The position numbers and the translations under genes were made by a program. Shown here one piece after another: positions 32,240-32,318 of a stretch of 32,318 bases of DNA (positions within the stretch are counted from its first letter, which is position 1; every line of letters begins with the position of its first letter). Origin of the DNA: Candidatus Bathyarchaeota archaeon (GTDB lineage Archaea > Thermoproteota > Bathyarchaeia > Bathyarchaeales > UBA233); NCBI GenBank assembly GCA_004376975.1, contig SOJA01000163.1:1-32318 (forward strand). The letters are read 5' to 3'. Under the pieces are notes generated by a model. The model did not search any database. It was not told the DNA's origin and worked only from the letters and a program-made list of their open reading frames with translations.

Positions 32240-32318
32240 TTATCTTTTCTTTGATGCGCATATAATAGTTTCCACAACTTTCTTGAACTCGTTTATTTCT
32301 GTGTGTGGGATCCTATTT
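32240..32318 (-). CDS. C-terminal end of a gene cut by the window edge
   Basis: The last 25 codons of an open frame enter from the right edge: NRIPHTEINEFKKVVETIIC then ASKKR and TAA. The helical, charged sequence looks coding, but it is too short to name a family. Confidence 0.4.
   Translation of the reverse strand, partial: NRIPHTEINEFKKVVETIICASKKR

Overview
The window is archaeal. It encodes proteins found in archaea and eukaryotes but not bacteria: ribosomal proteins L31e, L39e, L18Ae/LX, S19e, P0 and P1, plus eIF6, PDCD5, prefoldin alpha, RNase P component 4, an archaeal class I CCA enzyme and EndA. GC content looks to be near 40 %. Genes are tightly packed, TTG and GTG starts are common, and A/T-rich TATA-like boxes sit upstream of several genes. 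The gene set (DUF917, DUF3795, a DUF6125-like protein, a SPOUT methyltransferase, a D-loop tRNA intron) fits an uncultured TACK-group archaeon, possibly Bathyarchaeia. That placement is inference; no 16S gene is present.

Layout. (1) 1-3970: a large secreted repeat protein, cut by the window edge, is divergent from a MacB-type ABC permease/ATPase pair. (2) 3975-9320: a small unknown protein, a Dpo4/DinB polymerase, an IscU-like scaffold, a DUF6125-like protein, UppP, and the tRNA/RNA-end pair cca-thpR. (3) 9418-12495: endA, a DUF47 protein and glycyl-tRNA synthetase. (4) 12630-17466: DUF3795, DUF917, inositol-phosphate synthase, PGI/PMI and a SPOUT RNA methyltransferase. (5) 17467-19161: a gene-poor stretch with a broken open frame, then a presenilin-type intramembrane aspartyl protease. 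(6) 19189-28740: the translation core. This is secE-nusG-L11-L1-P0-P1, then dtdA, a divergent ornithine-carbamoyltransferase-like enzyme on the other strand, and a ten-gene cluster rnp4-CRM-S19e-PDCD5-L39e-L31e-eIF6-LX-prefoldin-ftsY. secE and L39e are short genes found by translating the gaps. (7) 28741-32318: a decayed PadR regulator, a UbiA prenyltransferase, a frameshifted mini-gene, an intron-containing tRNA-Leu(UAA), a small HExxH protein, a membrane-anchored cyclophilin with an in-frame TAG, a small zinc-ribbon protein and a partial gene at the edge.

Functional links. Much of the window concerns tRNA and the ribosome. The tRNA-Leu has a 26-nt intron in its D-loop and no encoded CCA, and the splicing endonuclease and CCA-adding enzyme it needs are both in the window. 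The secretion pieces (SecE, FtsY) sit with the ribosomal genes as in other archaea. The points most worth a second look are the D-loop intron, the altered substrate loops of the carbamoyltransferase, the GxGD protease, the P0 that lacks its conserved C-terminal tail beside an L31e with a long acidic N-terminus, the TAG inside the cyclophilin reading frame, and the secreted repeat protein divergent from the ABC transporter. I found no CRISPR array, insertion sequence or phage module.
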